Positions 1 to 10,607 of a stretch of 45,210 nucleotides of DNA are shown one piece after another. Each line of letters starts with the position of its first letter. The stretch's first letter is position 1. Below the pieces are notes generated by a model. That model searched no databases, had not been told where the DNA came from, and was given only the letters and a program-made list of their open reading frames with translations. Source of the stretch: PNAI01 sp964575715 (lineage in GTDB: Bacteria; Pseudomonadota; Alphaproteobacteria; Rhizobiales; Xanthobacteraceae). A program made the translations under genes and the position numbers. The stretch spans positions 1-45,210 of the forward strand of contig CAZNSG010000034.1 of the NCBI GenBank assembly GCA_964575715.1. Reading direction: 5' to 3'.

Positions 1-631
1 GTACACGGCCCATATCGCGAGCGATCGCGCGGACATAGGTGCCCTTGCCGCACTCGGCCTCGAATTCGGCATGGTCTGGGTCCGGCATAGCAATCAACTC
101 AAGCCGATGGATATCCACCGGGCGTGGCGCAAGCGCGACCACGGTGCCGTCGCGGGCAAGATCATAGGCGCGCTCGCCCTCGATCTTGACCGCCGAGAAA
201 CACGGCGGCACCTGCGCGATGGTGCCGGTAAAGCGCGGGATGAGGCGTTCGATTTCATTTTGGCTGGGCCGCCGATCGCTTTTCGCAGTGATTTGGCCTT
301 CGGCGTCGTCGGTGTTGCGCTCCTCGCCCCAGCGCACAGTGAAGCGATAGATCTTGCGGCTGTTCATCACGAAAGGAACGGTCTTGGTCGCTTCCCCAAG
401 CGCGACCGGCAGGCAGCCGGAGGCGAGCGGATCGAGCGTACCGGCGTGGCCGACGCGCTTGGCTTGAAACAGGCGTTTGATGGCGCCGACCGCGTGCGTC
501 GATGTCATGCCAACCGGTTTGTCGAGCACGACCCAGCCATGGATGTCGCGCTTTTCGCGCTTGAATTGCTGCTTGCGCTCGCCCGCGGGCGGGGGAGCTG
601 AAGCGACTGCGAGCTGTGCTGGATCGCTCAT
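1..631 (-). CDS. truB: tRNA pseudouridine(55) synthase TruB (partial, C-terminus beyond window)
   Basis: TruB converts U55 in the T-loop of tRNAs to pseudouridine. The minus-strand frame opens at ATG 631 and runs off the left edge, so 210 residues are readable and the C-terminal PUA-like part is missing. The signature GHAGTLDPLASG lies at residues 61-72, with the catalytic aspartate at D67. The N-terminal 25 residues are a basic, proline-rich extension before the conserved core that starts near HGWVVLDKPVGMTS. The start overlaps the rbfA stop (ATGA), showing translational coupling in the rimP-nusA-ylxR-infB-rbfA-truB operon. The order is standard for the group and nothing looks damaged in the visible part. 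Confidence 0.96.
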   Translation of the reverse strand, partial: MSDPAQLAVASAPPPAGERKQQFKREKRDIHGWVVLDKPVGMTSTHAVGAIKRLFQAKRVGHAGTLDPLASGCLPVALGEATKTVPFVMNSRKIYRFTVRWGEERNTDDAEGQITAKSDRRPSQNEIERLIPRFTGTIAQVPPCFSAVKIEGERAYDLARDGTVVALAPRPVDIHRLELIAMPDPDHAEFEAECGKGTYVRAIARDMGRV

Positions 632-1038
632 CGCTCGTCCGCGCCGTCCTTGAGGTCGCGGCGAACACGCGATGTTCGCAAAAGCTTCTCGATACGTTCC
701 GCTTCGTCGAATCGGTCGTCGATGAGAAATCGAATTTCAGGTGCGAATTTCAGGTTAACGTGGCGGGAAATCTCGCCCCGTATATAGCGCTTGTTGTGTT
801 CGAGCGCGGCAAGAACTTTTTGAGCGTCGCGGCCGCCGAGCGGCATGACGTAGATGGTGGCGAGCCGCAAATCCGGACTCATGCGCACTTCCGGCACGGT
901 GATGAGGTGGGTCTGAATCACGGGGTCGTGCACGTCGCCGCGCGTGAGCAATTCAGACATGGTGTGGCGCACGAGCTCGCCCACGCGCAACTGGCGCTGG
1001 GAGGGGCCGGCCGTTTCGCGATGTCGTCCGTGGGCCAT
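628..1038 (-). CDS. rbfA: 30S ribosome-binding factor RbfA
   Basis: A 136-residue protein of the RbfA family, a KH-fold factor that binds immature 30S subunits and helps 16S rRNA 5'-end maturation. The start MAHGRHRE at 1038 was chosen because the conserved region begins soon after it (RQLRVGELVRHTMSELL). The longer open frame upstream has no RbfA-like residues and would overlap infB. Conserved segments are the PEVRMSPDLRLATIYV strand-turn and the RYIRGEISRHVNLKFAPE region. It follows infB after a 97-bp gap with no recognisable element and overlaps truB by 4 nt. Confidence 0.95.
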   Translation of the reverse strand: MAHGRHRETAGPSQRQLRVGELVRHTMSELLTRGDVHDPVIQTHLITVPEVRMSPDLRLATIYVMPLGGRDAQKVLAALEHNKRYIRGEISRHVNLKFAPEIRFLIDDRFDEAERIEKLLRTSRVRRDLKDGADER

Positions 1039-1135
1039 GATCAAACAACGCTGTGAGCCGGAGACGTGCCGGCTTCGGGGATGCAAAGTTATTCCAGTTG
1101 ACGGGGGACGTTTCGCGCAGGCGCGGGTGTCGAAC

Positions 1136-3739
<2,604 letters not shown>

Positions 3740-3759
3740 TCCAATTTTTGTCCCAAAAA

Positions 3760-4428
3760 CTACGCCAGGGTACCCGCAGGGCGGCTGCCCGCGGCGTCCA
3801 ATTCACCGGTCCGAAAGCGCTCAAGACGCGTAAAACGCGCAAGAAACGTAGTGCTCGCGGGACCGGCCAGCAGGGCTGCATGTATCACATTTGACCGGCC
3901 CAATGCCAAATCCAATTGGGTCGACGAAAATCCAGCAATTACGGCGATACGATCGGCATCGGGGCGCCGCCGGAGCGCCCCCTTGAGCTTGGAAACGCCG
4001 TCCGCCCCGGCTTCGGCGGCCTGCAGCAGGGCAACGACTTGATCGTGGGCAAGCGCTGCCTCGGTCTTGGCAAAGCCAGCCGCGACCGCGCCGGCCTTGC
4101 CGGCGATGGCGAGCGCGTCGAGGGCCGAGCGTGTGAGCAATCGCTCGGTCAGCTCCACGAGGTCATGGGTCATGCTCACCTCGCGCTTCAATGCGCGGGC
4201 GAAGGACTTGTGCGCGACCGCATCGGTCAGCGCCGCACGCGTCGCCGTGATCCAAATGCCACGGCCGGGCAGCTTGCGCTTGAGGTCGGGGACGATGCCG
4301 TCGGGGCCGACGACGAAGCGGATCATCTCAGCGACCGGCCTGATCGTACGGGTCGCGGCGCAAAAACGTTCCGGGCCAGAGCGCCGCGGTCCAGTATCGA
4401 CCTCGCTATCGTATGCGTGCGGGAGCAT
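3760..4428 (-). CDS. ylxR: YlxR-family RNA-binding protein (DUF448), fused to an L7Ae-like domain
   Basis: A 222-residue protein whose N-terminal 95 residues match the YlxR/DUF448 fold: RFCAATRTIRP, the loop DLKRKLPGRGIWIT, and a conserved AFxRALKR-like end. The C-terminal half (LLTRSALDALAIAGKAGAVAAGF) looks like the L7Ae-type RNA-binding domain often fused to YlxR in alphaproteobacteria. Start ATG 4428 is preceded by AAGGA at good spacing; a longer frame upstream is very Arg/Lys-rich and overlaps nusA. It lies 10 bp after nusA and 20 bp before infB, the usual place. YlxR has been linked to transcription/translation control and RNase P in other bacteria; its role here is not fixed by the sequence. 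Confidence 0.9.
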   Translation of the reverse strand: MLPHAYDSEVDTGPRRSGPERFCAATRTIRPVAEMIRFVVGPDGIVPDLKRKLPGRGIWITATRAALTDAVAHKSFARALKREVSMTHDLVELTERLLTRSALDALAIAGKAGAVAAGFAKTEAALAHDQVVALLQAAEAGADGVSKLKGALRRRPDADRIAVIAGFSSTQLDLALGRSNVIHAALLAGPASTTFLARFTRLERFRTGELDAAGSRPAGTLA

Positions 4429-4438
4429 CCACTCGTCC

Positions 4439-6049
4439 TTACGCTTGCGTTTCCGCCGTCTCCGCGGGCACCGCTTCGGCGGGTTGCGGCGGCGCAAGAT
4501 CAGCCTCGGTGACCCAGCCGGCCTTGAGCCGCGCCTGCATGATCATCGCCTCGGCCTGCTCGCGCGAAAAGTCGAAGCCATCGAGTATTCCGGCATGGCG
4601 CGTGGTCTCGTTGTCCTTGCGTTCGCTCCATCCGCAGAGGTCGTCGGTGGCGCAACCGGCAAGATCCTCAATCGTCTTGATGCCGTTCTCGCCAAACTTG
4701 ACCATCATCTGGGTGGTGACGCCAGGCACCTCTTTGAGCTCATCGGTCACACCGAGCTCCTTGCGCTTATCGTCGTGTTCGGATTCGATCTTGGCGAGAT
4801 GTTCGCGCGCACGGTTCTGCAGTTCGCGCGCGGTATCCTCATCGAAGCCCTCGATGCCCGCGAGTTCCTTTTCATCAACCAGCGCCAGTTCCTCAACCGA
4901 GGTGAAACCCTCGGAGGCGAGCAATTGCGCAACCACCTCGTCGACGTTGAGCGCCTCGATGAAAGTCCTGGTGCGGTTCTGGAATTCGGCTTGGCGACGC
5001 TCCGACTCCTCCTGCTCGGTCAAGATGTCGATGTCCCAGCCGGTGAGCTGGGAGGCGAGCCGTACGTTCTGTCCGCGCCGGCCAATCGCAAGCGATAGCT
5101 GGGCATCGGGCACGACGACCTCGATGCGGGCGCGCTCCTCGTCGAGCACCACCTTGGCGACTTCGGCGGGAGCAAGCGCGTTGACGACGAAGGTCGGGAT
5201 GTCCGCCGACCAGGGAATGATGTCGATCTTCTCGCCTTGGAGCTCGTTGACGACGGCCTGCACGCGCGAGCCGCGCATGCCGACGCAGGCGCCGACCGGA
5301 TCAACCGAAGTGTCGCGTGAAATCACGGCGATCTTGGCGCGCGAGCCGGGATCGCGCGCAACCGCTTTTACCTCCACGATGCTGTCGTAAATCTCCGGCA
5401 CCTCCTGGGCGAACAGCTTGGCCATGAACTGCGGATGGGTGCGGGAGAGAAAGATCTGCGGGCCGCGCGGCTCACGGCGCACGTCGTAGATATAGGCGCG
5501 GACGCGGTCGCCATTGCGGAAGACTTCGCGCGGCAGCATTTCGTCGCGGCGGATAATCGCCTCGCCGCGGCCGAGGTCCACGACCACATTGCCGTATTCA
5601 ACCCGCTTGACGATGCCGTTGACGATGTCGCCGATGCGATCCTTGTATTCCTGGTACTGCCGGTCGCGTTCGGCCTCACGCACTTTCTGCACGATCACCT
5701 GTTTGGCCGACTGCGCCGCGATGCGGCCGTATTCGAGCGGAGGCAACGCATCGGAAATGGTGTCGCCAAGCTGGGCTGCGGGATTATGCCGGCGGGCACC
5801 TTCAAGATTGATCTGGTTAGACGTGTTTTCGACATTCTCAACAACAAGCAGATGTCGCGCGAGCCGTAGTTCTCCGGTCTTGGAATTGATTTCGGCGCGC
5901 ACCTCGGTTTCGCTGCCATAACGCGAGCGTGCGGCCTTGGCGATGGCGTCCTCCATCGCGGCAATCACAATGCCGCGGTCGATGGCCTTTTCACGGGCGA
6001 CCGCGTCGGCGATCTGTAATAGCTCGAGCCGGTTGGCGCTGATTGCCAT
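4439..6049 (-). CDS. nusA: Transcription termination/antitermination protein NusA
   Basis: A 536-residue NusA, which binds RNA polymerase and RNA and modulates pausing, termination and antitermination. The N-terminal RNAP-binding domain is followed by an S1 domain (IGDIVNGIVKRVEYGNVVVDLG), KH domains (SRDTSVDPVGACVGMRG and LAIGRRGQNVRLAS), and a C-terminal helix-hairpin-helix region rich in acidic residues. ATG 6049 is preferred because AAGGAG lies 8 nt upstream; a GTG directly before it (6052) is possible. It starts 3 nt after the rimP stop. Confidence 0.98.
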   Translation of the reverse strand: MAISANRLELLQIADAVAREKAIDRGIVIAAMEDAIAKAARSRYGSETEVRAEINSKTGELRLARHLLVVENVENTSNQINLEGARRHNPAAQLGDTISDALPPLEYGRIAAQSAKQVIVQKVREAERDRQYQEYKDRIGDIVNGIVKRVEYGNVVVDLGRGEAIIRRDEMLPREVFRNGDRVRAYIYDVRREPRGPQIFLSRTHPQFMAKLFAQEVPEIYDSIVEVKAVARDPGSRAKIAVISRDTSVDPVGACVGMRGSRVQAVVNELQGEKIDIIPWSADIPTFVVNALAPAEVAKVVLDEERARIEVVVPDAQLSLAIGRRGQNVRLASQLTGWDIDILTEQEESERRQAEFQNRTRTFIEALNVDEVVAQLLASEGFTSVEELALVDEKELAGIEGFDEDTARELQNRAREHLAKIESEHDDKRKELGVTDELKEVPGVTTQMMVKFGENGIKTIEDLAGCATDDLCGWSERKDNETTRHAGILDGFDFSREQAEAMIMQARLKAGWVTEADLAPPQPAEAVPAETAETQA

Positions 6050-6052
6050 CAC

Positions 6053-6724
6053 TCACTCTCCTTCATTGAGGGCGCTGTGCCGGGCTTGGCCGGCCACGCG
6101 CCGAAACTGGTTGCTGCGGGACGCATCCGCCGGGTTTGCGCCAAGGTTGCGAATCTCGCGTTCGGCGCTCTTGCTGCGCTTTAACGCCTGCGCAACCAGC
6201 TCATCGGTCAGCACGAGTCTCGCTTCCATCATGTCCTCGATCGGGAGCCGTATTTCCGCCGGCTCCCCCGGTGCCGTATCATCGCGGCCGATGCGCGCCG
6301 CCTCGCCTTCGGCGCCGAGCAGCATGCCGCGAAACCGCCGGCGGCCGTCGACCGCAACCGCCATCTCCACCTTGATCACATGGCCGGCGTAACGCACGAA
6401 ATCCGAGCGCCGCACCAACGGGCGATCGATGCCGGGCGACGACAGTTCAAGGCGATAAGCGCTTTCGACTGGATCGGCGACATCGAGCACGGGCGAGAGC
6501 GCGCGCGATGCGGCCTCGCAATCCTCGATGGTCATGGTGCCGTCCGGCCGCTCGGCCATGATTTGCACGGTGCAGCCCTCGAAGCCGGAAACGCGCACGC
6601 GCACCAGCCGGAATCCTAAATTCATGAGCACAGGCTCGGCGATCGCGGCAACGCGGGCCGCGACGCCGGGTTCGACGATAAGGCGCCGCTCGGCGCCGTT
6701 GGCGGGCTCGATCCACTCAGTCAT
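6053..6724 (-). CDS. rimP: Ribosome maturation factor RimP
   Basis: A 223-residue RimP, needed for 30S maturation. The family core is visible: LMNLGFRLVRVRV, MTIEDCEAASRALSPVLD, and the signature YRLELSSPGIDRPL near residue 90, then the C-terminal SH3-like domain. A basic tail of about 40 residues follows. It heads the nusA operon. The 5' leader carries two strong hairpins, the distal one followed by a T-tract, so readthrough into the operon may be controlled. Confidence 0.96.
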   Translation of the reverse strand: MTEWIEPANGAERRLIVEPGVAARVAAIAEPVLMNLGFRLVRVRVSGFEGCTVQIMAERPDGTMTIEDCEAASRALSPVLDVADPVESAYRLELSSPGIDRPLVRRSDFVRYAGHVIKVEMAVAVDGRRRFRGMLLGAEGEAARIGRDDTAPGEPAEIRLPIEDMMEARLVLTDELVAQALKRSKSAEREIRNLGANPADASRSNQFRRVAGQARHSALNEGE

Positions 6725-6767
6725 TCGCCTGTCGCTGTCGTCACGCTATGCGGTCCATACCCAGAAG

Positions 6768-6827
6768 CCCCGGCCGTTGCCGGGGATTTTAGGTAACAAA
6801 AAAGAGCGGGTCCCGGGGGGCCCACTC
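6768..6827 (-). promoter_or_regulatory. rimP leader: terminator-like hairpin with T6, then a second GC hairpin
   Basis: On the minus strand, arms GAGTGGG (6821-6827) and CCCGCTC (6804-6810) pair over 7 bp and are followed by six Ts (6798-6803), like an intrinsic terminator. Downstream, arms CCCCGGC (6779-6785) and GCCGGGG (6768-6774) form a 7-bp hairpin with a 4-nt loop. Both lie between the likely promoter and rimP, so they would be transcribed. This arrangement suggests attenuation or an antitermination target; that is inference. Confidence 0.6.
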
Positions 6828-6883
6828 CCAATAGCCGATCAGAATTCATCCAACCGTTATGAGATGTCTCTAAAGACGCCCCA

Positions 6884-6911
6884 AATATAGCGATTTGGCA
6901 GGCACATGCAA
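6884..6911 (-). promoter_or_regulatory. Candidate sigma-70-type promoter of the rimP operon
   Basis: On the minus strand TTGCAT (6906-6911) is separated by 16 bp from TATATT (6884-6889). It lies upstream of the two leader hairpins and about 160 bp before the rimP start. The call rests on hexamer similarity and position only. Confidence 0.45.
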
Positions 6912-7000
6912 GGGCAAGGTTTGGCTAACGATTCGTTTACGAAGCCGCCTTAGCGTGACGATTCAGCCGCTGGGCGTCCGGCGGCGCTCCGGATTCCACA

Positions 7001-8092
7001 ATGTCCGCCTCCGCCTCGCTGATCTCTGAACTGGAAGAAATGCTCCAGCGCGGCTCGCCCGAAAAATGCGCCGATACGTTACAGCGCATCACCACCTTAT
7101 TCATCGGCAGCGCCAACCGATTCAACGAAGACCATATCGGTCTGTTCGACGATATCTTGTGCGAACTCGTCACTGAGATTGAGACCAAGGCACGCGAGGA
7201 ACTCTCGCGGCGTCTGGCACCGGTCGCGAATGCGCCGCCGGCACTGGTGCGTCAACTTGCGCATGACAATGATATTTCGGTTGCCGGCCCGGTGCTCAAT
7301 CAATCGGCGCGATTGGATGAGGACGACCTGGTCGATATAGCCGAGACCAAGAGTCAAGCGCATCTGCAGGCCATCTCCGGCCGCAAGGGGATCGGCGAAG
7401 CTGTCACCGACGTGCTGGTGCGGCGCGGCGATCAGGAAGTGGCACGACGCGTCGCCGATAATGCAAGCGCGCGGCTGTCCAACGATGCCTTCTCAGCTCT
7501 GGTCGTTCGGGCGGGAAAAGACGGCATCCTGGCCGAGAAGGTCGGGCAGCGGCTGGATATTCCCGCCCATCACTTTCGCGAACTTCTGATGAGGGCGACC
7601 GATGTGGTGCAGCGGCGCTTGCTTGCGACCGCCAAGCCGGAAACACAGATTGAAATTCGGCGCGTGCTCGCAAGTATTTCCAAGGAGCTCCATACCACCA
7701 GTTCGCCGCGCGACTATACTGCCGCACAGCGCACGGTGCTGGCCTTGCATCAAGCAGGCAAGCTCGGCGAGAGCGAGCTTGTCGACTACGCCAAATCGAA
7801 AAAATTCGAAGAGACGGTGGCATCGCTCTCGGTGTTGTGCGGCGTTCCAATCGAGGCTGTGGACCGGCTTACGGATGGTGAGCGGCCCGATCCCGTGCTT
7901 ATCCTGTGCAAGTCGATCGGTTTCGGATGGCCCACAGTGCGCGCCATCATCATGGCGCGGCCTGGCGAGAAAAGCATGTCTAACCAGGCACTTGATGTAG
8001 CTTATTCCAACTTCGAGCGCCTTTCGACCTCGACGGCGCAACGCGTGGTGCGTTTTTGGCAGGTGCGGCAAGCGCACGAAGAGATGCGCTAG
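7001..8092 (+). CDS. DUF2336 domain-containing protein
   Basis: A 363-residue cytoplasmic protein, all alpha-helical in appearance, matching the DUF2336 family common in alphaproteobacteria. Typical segments are LFIGSANRFNEDHIGLFDDI near residue 35 and a long run of HEAT-like helical repeats (PALVRQLAHDNDISVAGPVL, DQEVARRVADNASARLS). No signal peptide or membrane segment is seen. Function is unknown. It is divergent from rimP with a 276-bp spacer holding three GANTC sites. Its TAG stop lies in the first arm of a palindromic repeat (8089 onward), which also supplies a terminator-like hairpin. Confidence 0.85.
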   Translation: MSASASLISELEEMLQRGSPEKCADTLQRITTLFIGSANRFNEDHIGLFDDILCELVTEIETKAREELSRRLAPVANAPPALVRQLAHDNDISVAGPVLNQSARLDEDDLVDIAETKSQAHLQAISGRKGIGEAVTDVLVRRGDQEVARRVADNASARLSNDAFSALVVRAGKDGILAEKVGQRLDIPAHHFRELLMRATDVVQRRLLATAKPETQIEIRRVLASISKELHTTSSPRDYTAAQRTVLALHQAGKLGESELVDYAKSKKFEETVASLSVLCGVPIEAVDRLTDGERPDPVLILCKSIGFGWPTVRAIIMARPGEKSMSNQALDVAYSNFERLSTSTAQRVVRFWQVRQAHEEMR

Positions 8093-8142
8093 GGCCTTAT
8101 CCATTTTGGTTGAATCGGAGCTAGGCCCTAGCTTTTTGTTTT
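8089..8142 (+). terminator. Repeat-derived terminator-like hairpin after the DUF2336 gene
   Basis: Arms CTAGGGCC (8089-8096) and GGCCCTAG (8124-8131) are perfectly complementary and are followed by CTTTTTGTTTT. The loop is long (27 nt), so it is weaker than a classic terminator. The same structure heads the related repeat at 21870. Confidence 0.5.
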
Positions 8143-8400
8143 AGCATGATCCCTCGGGTCAAGCCCGAGGACATTCTTTTCCGACCTTCCTTCGCCCGCC
8201 GACCTTGCTTCGCCCGCCGAAGCGGGCTTCGCGAAGGCGGGAGCGGGCTTCCAGCCTTCGCAGCCGAAGCGGCTGCTTCGGCGGAGTAGGTTCGCGAAGG
8301 CGGGAAACCGGTTCCCACCCCCGGATCATAGGCGAGCGAAGCGACGCCGTCCTTCGGACGGCTATGTCCGGGGGCAAGCTTTTTCGGGATCATGTTCTTA
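8089..8400. repeat. Palindromic intergenic repeat, copy 1, with nested GC-rich insertions
   Basis: This fills the gene-free stretch between the DUF2336 gene and trmB. It shares its frame with 21870-22000: the CTAGRGCC hairpin, CTTTTTGTTT, AGCATGATC, ACCGGTT, CCACCCCCGGATCA, TCCGGGGGCA and TTTTTCGGGATCATG in the same order. Compared with that copy, about 160 bp are added after AGCATGATC and about 38 bp in the CCCCCGGATCA hairpin loop. The added DNA is itself palindromic (GCCGAAGC/GCTTCGGC, CCGTCC/GGACGG, CCTCGGG/CCCGAGG). Confidence 0.8.
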
Positions 8401-8420
8401 CTGACGTCGTACCAATCTCC

Positions 8421-9173
8421 TCAACGACGCCGAAAGGCCAGATAGCAAGGGACCCGGCCGGCACGTTTGGCCTTGATCTCATAGCGCGTGCTGGAAAAGC
8501 CGGGCCACGGGCGGCGCCAATCGTCCGCGCATTCGGCCGTCCAGAAAAAATCGGGCGCACGCGCGAGATGGCGCAGCGTCCAGGCGGCATAGTCCGGAAT
8601 ATCGGTGACAAAGCGGAACTCGCCGCCGGTTCGCAGGATTCTCGCGATCTCGGCAATGCTCGCGGCTTGAACGAAGCGGCGCTTCCAATGCCGCCGCTTT
8701 GGCCAGGGATCGGGGTAGATCAGATCGACGCGCGCGAGCGATGCTTGCGGCAGCCAGGCGATCAACTCGCTCGCATCGCCATGATGCAGACGGATATTCG
8801 TAAGGCCGCGCTCTTGGATCTGCGCGAGCGCCTTGGCCATGCCGTTGACGAACGGCTCGCTGCCGATAAATCCGGTGCGCGGATTGCGTTCGGCCTCGGC
8901 CGCCATGTGTTCGCCGCCGCCAAAGCCGATTTCAAAGCTGACGTCTTCGACTCCGTCGAACAATTCGCGCAAGTCGACTGGCGGTGGGTTGGCGAGGTTG
9001 AGCGCAAGCTTTGGGAGCAGAGAATCAAAGAGTGCTGCTTGGCGCGGCCGCAATTTATGGCCCTTGCGCCGGCCAAAGAAGGCGCCCGGGCGCGGGCGGC
9101 GCTGGTCGTCGTGCTGTTGCTTGCGCAGTGGCATGGCGCGACCCATGGTCGGCGCAGCCGCCGCAAAATTCAA
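8421..9173 (-). CDS. trmB: tRNA (guanine-N7-)-methyltransferase TrmB
   Basis: A 250-residue SAM-dependent enzyme that makes m7G46 in tRNA variable loops. The SAM-binding strand is DVSFEIGFGGGEHM (about residues 77-90). The substrate-side motif LIYPDPWPKRRHWKRRF is the TrmB hallmark, and FRFVTDIPDYAAW follows. The first 45 residues are a basic extension usual in rhizobia. It begins 10 bp after the metK stop, so it is probably co-transcribed with metK. Confidence 0.95.
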   Translation of the reverse strand: MNFAAAAPTMGRAMPLRKQQHDDQRRPRPGAFFGRRKGHKLRPRQAALFDSLLPKLALNLANPPPVDLRELFDGVEDVSFEIGFGGGEHMAAEAERNPRTGFIGSEPFVNGMAKALAQIQERGLTNIRLHHGDASELIAWLPQASLARVDLIYPDPWPKRRHWKRRFVQAASIAEIARILRTGGEFRFVTDIPDYAAWTLRHLARAPDFFWTAECADDWRRPWPGFSSTRYEIKAKRAGRVPCYLAFRRR

Positions 9174-9183
9174 CCGTTGCGTA

Positions 9184-10458
9184 TTAGCGGACGGCGCTTT
9201 TCAAGGCATTAACGAGGTCGGTCTTCTCCCACGAGAAACCGCCATCCTTGTCGGGCGCCCGGCCGAAATGGCCGTAGGCCGCCGTGCGCCGGTAGATCGG
9301 CCGGTTTAATTTGAGGGAGCGGCGAATGTTGGTCGGCGAGAGCCGGAACATCTCGGGGAGAATCTTTTCAAGCTTGCGCTCCTCGACCTTGCCGGTGCCG
9401 TGGGTGTCGATAAGCAGTGACATCGGATCGGCAACGCCGATGGCATACGCGATCTGGATGGTGCAGCGCTCGGCCAGACCCGCGGCGACCACGTTCTTGG
9501 CGAGGTAGCGCGCCGCGTAGGCCGCGGAGCGGTCGACCTTGGTCGGGTCCTTGCCGGAGAAAGCGCCGCCGCCGTGCGGGGCATAGCCGCCATAGGTGTC
9601 GACGATGATCTTGCGGCCGGTGAGCCCGCAGTCGCCGTCCGGGCCGCCGACCACGAAGTTACCGGTTGGATTGACCAGAAAGTCCGAGGGCTTTTTCGGC
9701 ATCCAGCCATCGGGCAGCGCGGACGCCACCGTGTCGGCGATCATCTCCTTGACCATGCCGGGCGTATATTTCTTGGCATTGCGCGTCTGCGCATTATGCT
9801 GGGTCGACACCACGACCTTGGTGCAGCCGACCGGACGGCCGTTGACGTATTTCACTGTCACTTGGCTCTTGGCATCGGGCTGCAGATCGAACAATTGTCC
9901 AGAACGCCGTTTTTCCGCCAGCACTTTCAGAATCTTGTGCGCAAAGTAAATCGGCGCCGGCATGAACGAACCCTTCTCGTAAATTTCACTCTCGGTGCAG
10001 GCGAAGCCAAACATCATGCCCTGGTCGCCGGCGCCTTCCTCCTCGCCGTCCTTCTTCTGTTTGGCGTCGACTCCCATGGCAATGTCCGGGGACTGGCCAT
10101 GCAAGAGTACCTCGACGTCGGCGCCGTGATAGGAAAACCCATCCTGATCGTAGCCGATGTTCTTGACCACGCCGCGCGCGATCTCGGTCAGCAGTTCGCG
10201 ATTGACGATCGCGAGCTTGCCAAACTTTTTGAACAGCGGCGCCTGTCCGCGGCCTTCGCCGGCTATCACAATCTTGTTGGTGGTGCAGAGCGTCTCGCAG
10301 CCGAGCCGGGTGTTGATCTTGCTGTCGTCGGCAATGCCGAGCTTGAGATCATTTTCGATGAAGGCGTCGAGGATCGCGTCGGAAATCTGATCGCAAACCT
10401 TGTCCGGGTGACCTTCGGATACGGACTCGCTGGTGAAGAGGTAATTCACGTGAGACAC
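9184..10458 (-). CDS. metK: S-adenosylmethionine synthase MetK
   Basis: MetK makes SAM from methionine and ATP. Visible motifs are SESVSEGHPDKVCDQISD, GAGDQGMMFGFA and GGGAFSGKDPTKVDRS. The GTG at 10458 gives 424 residues and puts the conserved NYLFTSES near the N-terminus, with AGGGG upstream. A TTG at 10488 would add ten residues (MARHIQGCVP) without similarity to the family. The enzyme is longer than the usual 390-400 residues because of an insertion around residues 45-95. It sits between an XRE regulator and trmB, an order typical of Hyphomicrobiales. Confidence 0.96.
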   Translation of the reverse strand: MSHVNYLFTSESVSEGHPDKVCDQISDAILDAFIENDLKLGIADDSKINTRLGCETLCTTNKIVIAGEGRGQAPLFKKFGKLAIVNRELLTEIARGVVKNIGYDQDGFSYHGADVEVLLHGQSPDIAMGVDAKQKKDGEEEGAGDQGMMFGFACTESEIYEKGSFMPAPIYFAHKILKVLAEKRRSGQLFDLQPDAKSQVTVKYVNGRPVGCTKVVVSTQHNAQTRNAKKYTPGMVKEMIADTVASALPDGWMPKKPSDFLVNPTGNFVVGGPDGDCGLTGRKIIVDTYGGYAPHGGGAFSGKDPTKVDRSAAYAARYLAKNVVAAGLAERCTIQIAYAIGVADPMSLLIDTHGTGKVEERKLEKILPEMFRLSPTNIRRSLKLNRPIYRRTAAYGHFGRAPDKDGGFSWEKTDLVNALKSAVR

Positions 10459-10518
10459 CGGGACACACCCCTGAATATGGCGGGCCAAAAGCCGCCTCGG
10501 ATCGATGGCGATGAGTGT

Positions 10519-10546
10519 TTGTTACAGTGTCCCGACGCCCGGTCAA
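10519..10546 (-). promoter_or_regulatory. Candidate metK promoter
   Basis: On the minus strand TTGACC (10541-10546) and TAACAA (10519-10524) are separated by 16 bp. The -35 is good and the -10 is weak. Directly upstream is a tandem decamer repeat that could be an operator. The call rests on position and hexamers only. Confidence 0.4.
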
Positions 10547-10550
10547 GATG

Positions 10551-10570
10551 TGGGCAATCGTGGGCAATCG
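10551..10570. repeat. Tandem decamer (TGGGCAATCG x2) upstream of metK
   Basis: Two perfect adjacent copies of TGGGCAATCG lie at 10551-10560 and 10561-10570, between the XRE gene and the candidate metK promoter. Ten-bp phasing puts both copies on the same DNA face, as in a regulator site. No factor is known from the sequence; the adjacent XRE protein is the obvious candidate. Confidence 0.7.
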
Positions 10571-10607
10571 CTCTGGTGGTAATTTCGCGGCCGGATGGGC
10601 CGGGTAT

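Noticed and set aside
10459..10607. SAM riboswitch upstream of metK
   Set aside because: No SAM-I, SAM-II or SAM/SAH conserved core could be found; only a tandem decamer and a possible promoter are present.
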